This document shows, piece after piece, positions 5,218 through 7,502 of a DNA stretch of 7,502 bases (positions are counted from its first letter, which is position 1; each line of letters begins with the position of its first letter). The DNA lies in the NCBI GenBank assembly GCA_964354865.1, contig CAYHBN010000067.1, positions 1-7,502 of the forward strand, written 5' to 3'. The position numbers and the translations under genes were made by a program. Source of the stretch: JAHFJU01 sp964354865 (GTDB lineage Bacteria > Patescibacteriota > Gracilibacteria > UBA1369 > UM-FILTER-53-11). Below the pieces are notes generated by a model. That model was given only the letters and a program-made list of their open reading frames with translations. It was not told the DNA's origin and did no database searches.

Positions 5218-7377
5218 ATGAATCTTAAAGGCACCACGGAGTTTATTTTTATAGGAAAAGGACGCGACAGTTTTGTCGAAACATACGCCTACGAATTGGC
5301 TCAACAAAAGCACGAACACGTTGGTAGCCTGTATATGGCTATTGAACTTACCAATAATCAAGCAGATGCAGAAGATATCGGCGAGAAGGTTTTTGACGCA
5401 CTGCGAACAAGTTTTTTCGACCACCTAGAAGCCGACGGGTATGAGCGTTTTGAAGAGGCGCTGAAAGCGGCAAATGGTGTATTGCAACAGTATAAGACAC
5501 AAGCTCCTTCGCGTTTTATTGGGAATATGCACTGCGCGGTATCGGCGGTTATAGGCGACTCTCTCTATATATCAACGTGCGGTTTGGCCGAGGTATACTT
5601 GGTACGAAAAAAATTCACCTCGGTTGTTTCAGAGGGATTAGTAGACGACACCAGTGCAGATGTCTTTATAAACATTGCAAATGGGCAACTTGAAAAAGGT
5701 GATATTGTTTTATTAACAACGGCACGACTGCTTCGCCATGTTACAAAAACCGAACTTGGAAAGTTATTTGCAGTCGGCTCTTTTAACGAAATGGGGCAAG
5801 CACTCAGCGAATTGCAGGGAGTTTTGGCGAGTGAAGTACTTGGCAGACTCGCGGTGCTTGGCATGTATTTAACTCCTCTCGCTGCTGCGGAAAAATCGAA
5901 GATTGATAGTGTCGAACTTGGTGACGAGCAAGAAGACGATGGTGGTAGTTTTGAAGAGGATTCGATGCCAACCTCAAAGGCGGCAGCGGTACTCGACTCG
6001 CTCGCAGGCGCATTCTCACATATATATAGCGTAGCACGTAAAATTCCCGTAAAGTCGATTATTTCAAGTGCACGTTCTGCCCTTTCTCGATTAGGAATTT
6101 TCGATAAAACACGCGCGAAAGTTGCACACGCACTTAAAAATATGCCCGAGATTTCGGGTAAAGTTTCGTCACGTGCATCGCAGTTACAGGCTCGTTTCGG
6201 TGCCCAAGAATCAAAGGCCAAATCGTCATTTTCGAATTTCGCAGACAAGCTTTTTTCAAAGATGCGTTTAAAAAATGACTATTCTAAGGAACACTTATTA
6301 GTGAGTGGTGTGGTTATTGCGGTACTCCTTATAGGTGGTATTTTTTGGCTTCGCTCTTCGAGCGGGCAGAGCACGTTAATAAATGAACAACAGGCACGAC
6401 TTAACCATGTGCGCGACCTTATCAGTGAGGCGAGCACCGTTGGGCAATACGACAAACCTAAAGCTTCAGAAATTATGACGTCGGCCGAGCAAGAGGCTCT
6501 TTCGGTTTTAAACTCTCGTTTTTTGCGTGCTGATGCGCTGAAAGTATTAGACGAAATTCAGTCATATCGCGACGCCCTCGACGACGTGAAACGTATTAAA
6601 GAACCAACCGTTATTGCGGACTTAACAACAAAAAGACCAAACGCCAGCGCACTCGGTTTAATAGGATTAAAAGACAAAATATATACCTTTGAGTACAACG
6701 CATTGTACGAAATGGTGCTCGATAAGTTGCAAGATCCCTCAACCATTAGCGATGTTGAAAATGTGATTCTTGCATCTGGCTACGACGATGGTCGTTCTCT
6801 TTTGTTTCTGACAAAGTCAGGTCGCATGATCGAATATATCGCTGGCAAATTTGGCGAGGTTTCTACGAAAGATAATTTGTGGAAAAAAGGTGTCAGCTTC
6901 GCGACGTATAATAATAGAGTGTACATGCTCGACCCTGAACGTAATCAAATTTGGCGTTATCAACGCCATCGCGAAGGGTTCGATGTCGGCGAGGGATACA
7001 ACCAAGATGCAGATTTAAAGAATGCCGTTTCTATCGCAATTGACTCCAATATATATGTGCTTAATAAAGACGGGACGATTACTCAAATGTATCAGGGGCA
7101 AAAACAAGACTATCCACTTCGTCGCTCTCCTATAAATCCTATTACCCAGGCTACCAAAATTTTCACGGCACCAGAAATGGCATTTTTGTTCATTCTCGAA
7201 TCAAAGCAAAACCGCGTCGTTGTCTATCGAAAGGATTTGAAAAATGGCGGTGCGCTGTACCAGACACAGTATGTCTTTAACGGAACGAGCGAATTACGCG
7301 ACGTCTATGTTACCGACAACCGCTTGTACGTAAATGACGATAAGAAGGTCTATTTTGTGAACTTGGCGGGGTTGTAG
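5218..7377 (+). CDS. membrane protein: degenerate PP2C-like domain, one TM, propeller-like C-terminus
   Basis: From ATG at 5218 the product is 719 residues. This start is preferred over an in-frame GTG at 5125 because a promoter lies between the two. Residues about 1-215 resemble a PPM/PP2C phosphatase fold: VSAVIGDSLYISTCGLAEVYLVR (107-129) matches the strand pair that normally carries GDSR, and GDIVLLTTARLL (161-172) matches the GD-LLLCSDGL segment. The metal-binding Asp residues expected at these sites and in the N-terminal DGMGG motif are missing, so it is probably a pseudophosphatase. An acidic low-complexity patch (about 225-245) and a basic helical segment (to about 355) precede one TM helix (about 360-380). 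Outside, a coiled-coil-like helical region (about 388-470) leads to repeated beta-strand units with aromatic residues (about 475-719), like an NHL/WD-type propeller. Its stop codon TAG overlaps the terminal palindrome. The exact family is not recognised. Confidence 0.82.
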   Translation: MNLKGTTEFIFIGKGRDSFVETYAYELAQQKHEHVGSLYMAIELTNNQADAEDIGEKVFDALRTSFFDHLEADGYERFEEALKAANGVLQQYKTQAPSRFIGNMHCAVSAVIGDSLYISTCGLAEVYLVRKKFTSVVSEGLVDDTSADVFINIANGQLEKGDIVLLTTARLLRHVTKTELGKLFAVGSFNEMGQALSELQGVLASEVLGRLAVLGMYLTPLAAAEKSKIDSVELGDEQEDDGGSFEEDSMPTSKAAAVLDSLAGAFSHIYSVARKIPVKSIISSARSALSRLGIFDKTRAKVAHALKNMPEISGKVSSRASQLQARFGAQESKAKSSFSNFADKLFSKMRLKNDYSKEHLLVSGVVIAVLLIGGIFWLRSSSGQSTLINEQQARLNHVRDLISEASTVGQYDKPKASEIMTSAEQEALSVLNSRFLRADALKVLDEIQSYRDALDDVKRIKEPTVIADLTTKRPNASALGLIGLKDKIYTFEYNALYEMVLDKLQDPSTISDVENVILASGYDDGRSLLFLTKSGRMIEYIAGKFGEVSTKDNLWKKGVSFATYNNRVYMLDPERNQIWRYQRHREGFDVGEGYNQDADLKNAVSIAIDSNIYVLNKDGTITQMYQGQKQDYPLRRSPINPITQATKIFTAPEMAFLFILESKQNRVVVYRKDLKNGGALYQTQYVFNGTSELRDVYVTDNRLYVNDDKKVYFVNLAGL

Positions 7378-7502
7378 GGAGGGGCTGAAAAAAGTGTACT
7401 GCTTCGTTAACTTCGTCGTTTTCTCCTCACCGTACTACTTTAGTACGGCTCGTTCGAAATCTCCTTGTTGCCTCGCATTACATCTTTTTTCAGCCCCTCC
7501 CT
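7376..7502. repeat. 127-bp imperfect palindrome, MITE-like, at window end
   Basis: Outer arms of 19 nt are perfectly inverted: agggaggggctgaaaaaag (7376-7394) pairs with 7484-7502. The centre is a perfect 8-bp stem, CCGTACTA (7430-7437), a CTT loop (7438-7440) and TAGTACGG (7441-7448). The two 62-nt halves have exactly equal length, but the 35 positions between the arms and the centre match only patchily. The right arm ends at the last base, so the true boundary is unknown. It could be a non-autonomous mobile element, a REP-like repeat or a structured 3' UTR/terminator of the gene it follows. No coding potential was seen. Confidence 0.75.

Noticed and set aside
5565..6248. Long antisense open frame (227 codons) opposite the PP2C-like gene
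   Set aside because: It lies wholly within a gene with clear domain structure on the other strand; its Ser/Ala/Thr-rich composition is that expected of a mirror frame, and it has no promoter or ribosome binding site.
1..7502. Alternative genetic code (TGA as Gly) known in some CPR lineages
   Set aside because: All genes read through without in-frame TGA and end at TAA or TAG; nine genes without a TGA stop is a small sample and not evidence of recoding.
7376..7502. Assembly fold-back artefact at the end of the sequence
   Set aside because: A fold-back artefact would give near-identical arms throughout; here the middle of each half has diverged while tips and centre match, which points to a real palindromic element.

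Overview
The window looks like a piece of a small bacterial genome, most likely from the Candidate Phyla Radiation (Patescibacteria, Parcubacteria-like). This is inferred from gene content and protein style, not from a marker tree. The support is the conserved rpmH-rnpA-yidC-jag cluster, an unusual YidC with an Ig-like extracytoplasmic domain, an SLH-RlpA wall protein, a short divergent L34, hardly any Shine-Dalgarno sequences, and several proteins I cannot assign to a family. The standard bacterial code fits: every stop is TAA or TAG, and no gene has an in-frame TGA.

Layout. Positions 2-334 (+) hold the 3' end of an unknown gene that enters from the left edge. It converges on, and overlaps by 11 bp, the last gene of a long minus-strand cluster. 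Read in its own direction, that cluster is rpmH (5031-4903), rnpA (4890-4552), yidC (4522-3155), an unknown 283-aa soluble protein (3097-2246), jag/khpB (2202-1720), a secreted SLH-RlpA protein (1706-720) and a small one-TM coiled-coil protein (671-324). A 186-bp intergenic region holds back-to-back promoters. To its right, 5218-7377 (+) encodes a large membrane protein: a degenerate PP2C-like cytoplasmic domain, one TM segment, a helical region and a propeller-like extracytoplasmic domain. The window ends in a 127-bp imperfect palindrome (7376-7502) that overlaps the stop codon of this gene.

How the parts may work together. rpmH and rnpA serve the ribosome and RNase P, YidC inserts membrane proteins, and Jag/KhpB is an RNA-binding partner often encoded beside yidC. 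The two downstream genes look like envelope and division functions (a peptidoglycan-binding or cleaving RlpA domain, and an FtsL/DivIC-like bitopic protein). The divergent pseudophosphatase-TM-propeller gene could link the cytoplasm to the cell surface, so the region reads as translation plus envelope biogenesis.

The most notable signals outside the genes are (i) the terminal palindrome, (ii) hairpin-forming, GC-rich insert-like segments inside yidC, and (iii) a recurring arrangement in which a -10-like hexamer lies only 8-10 nt before the ATG of five genes, suggesting leaderless or nearly leaderless mRNAs. I saw no tRNA, rRNA, CRISPR array, transposase or convincing replication origin.
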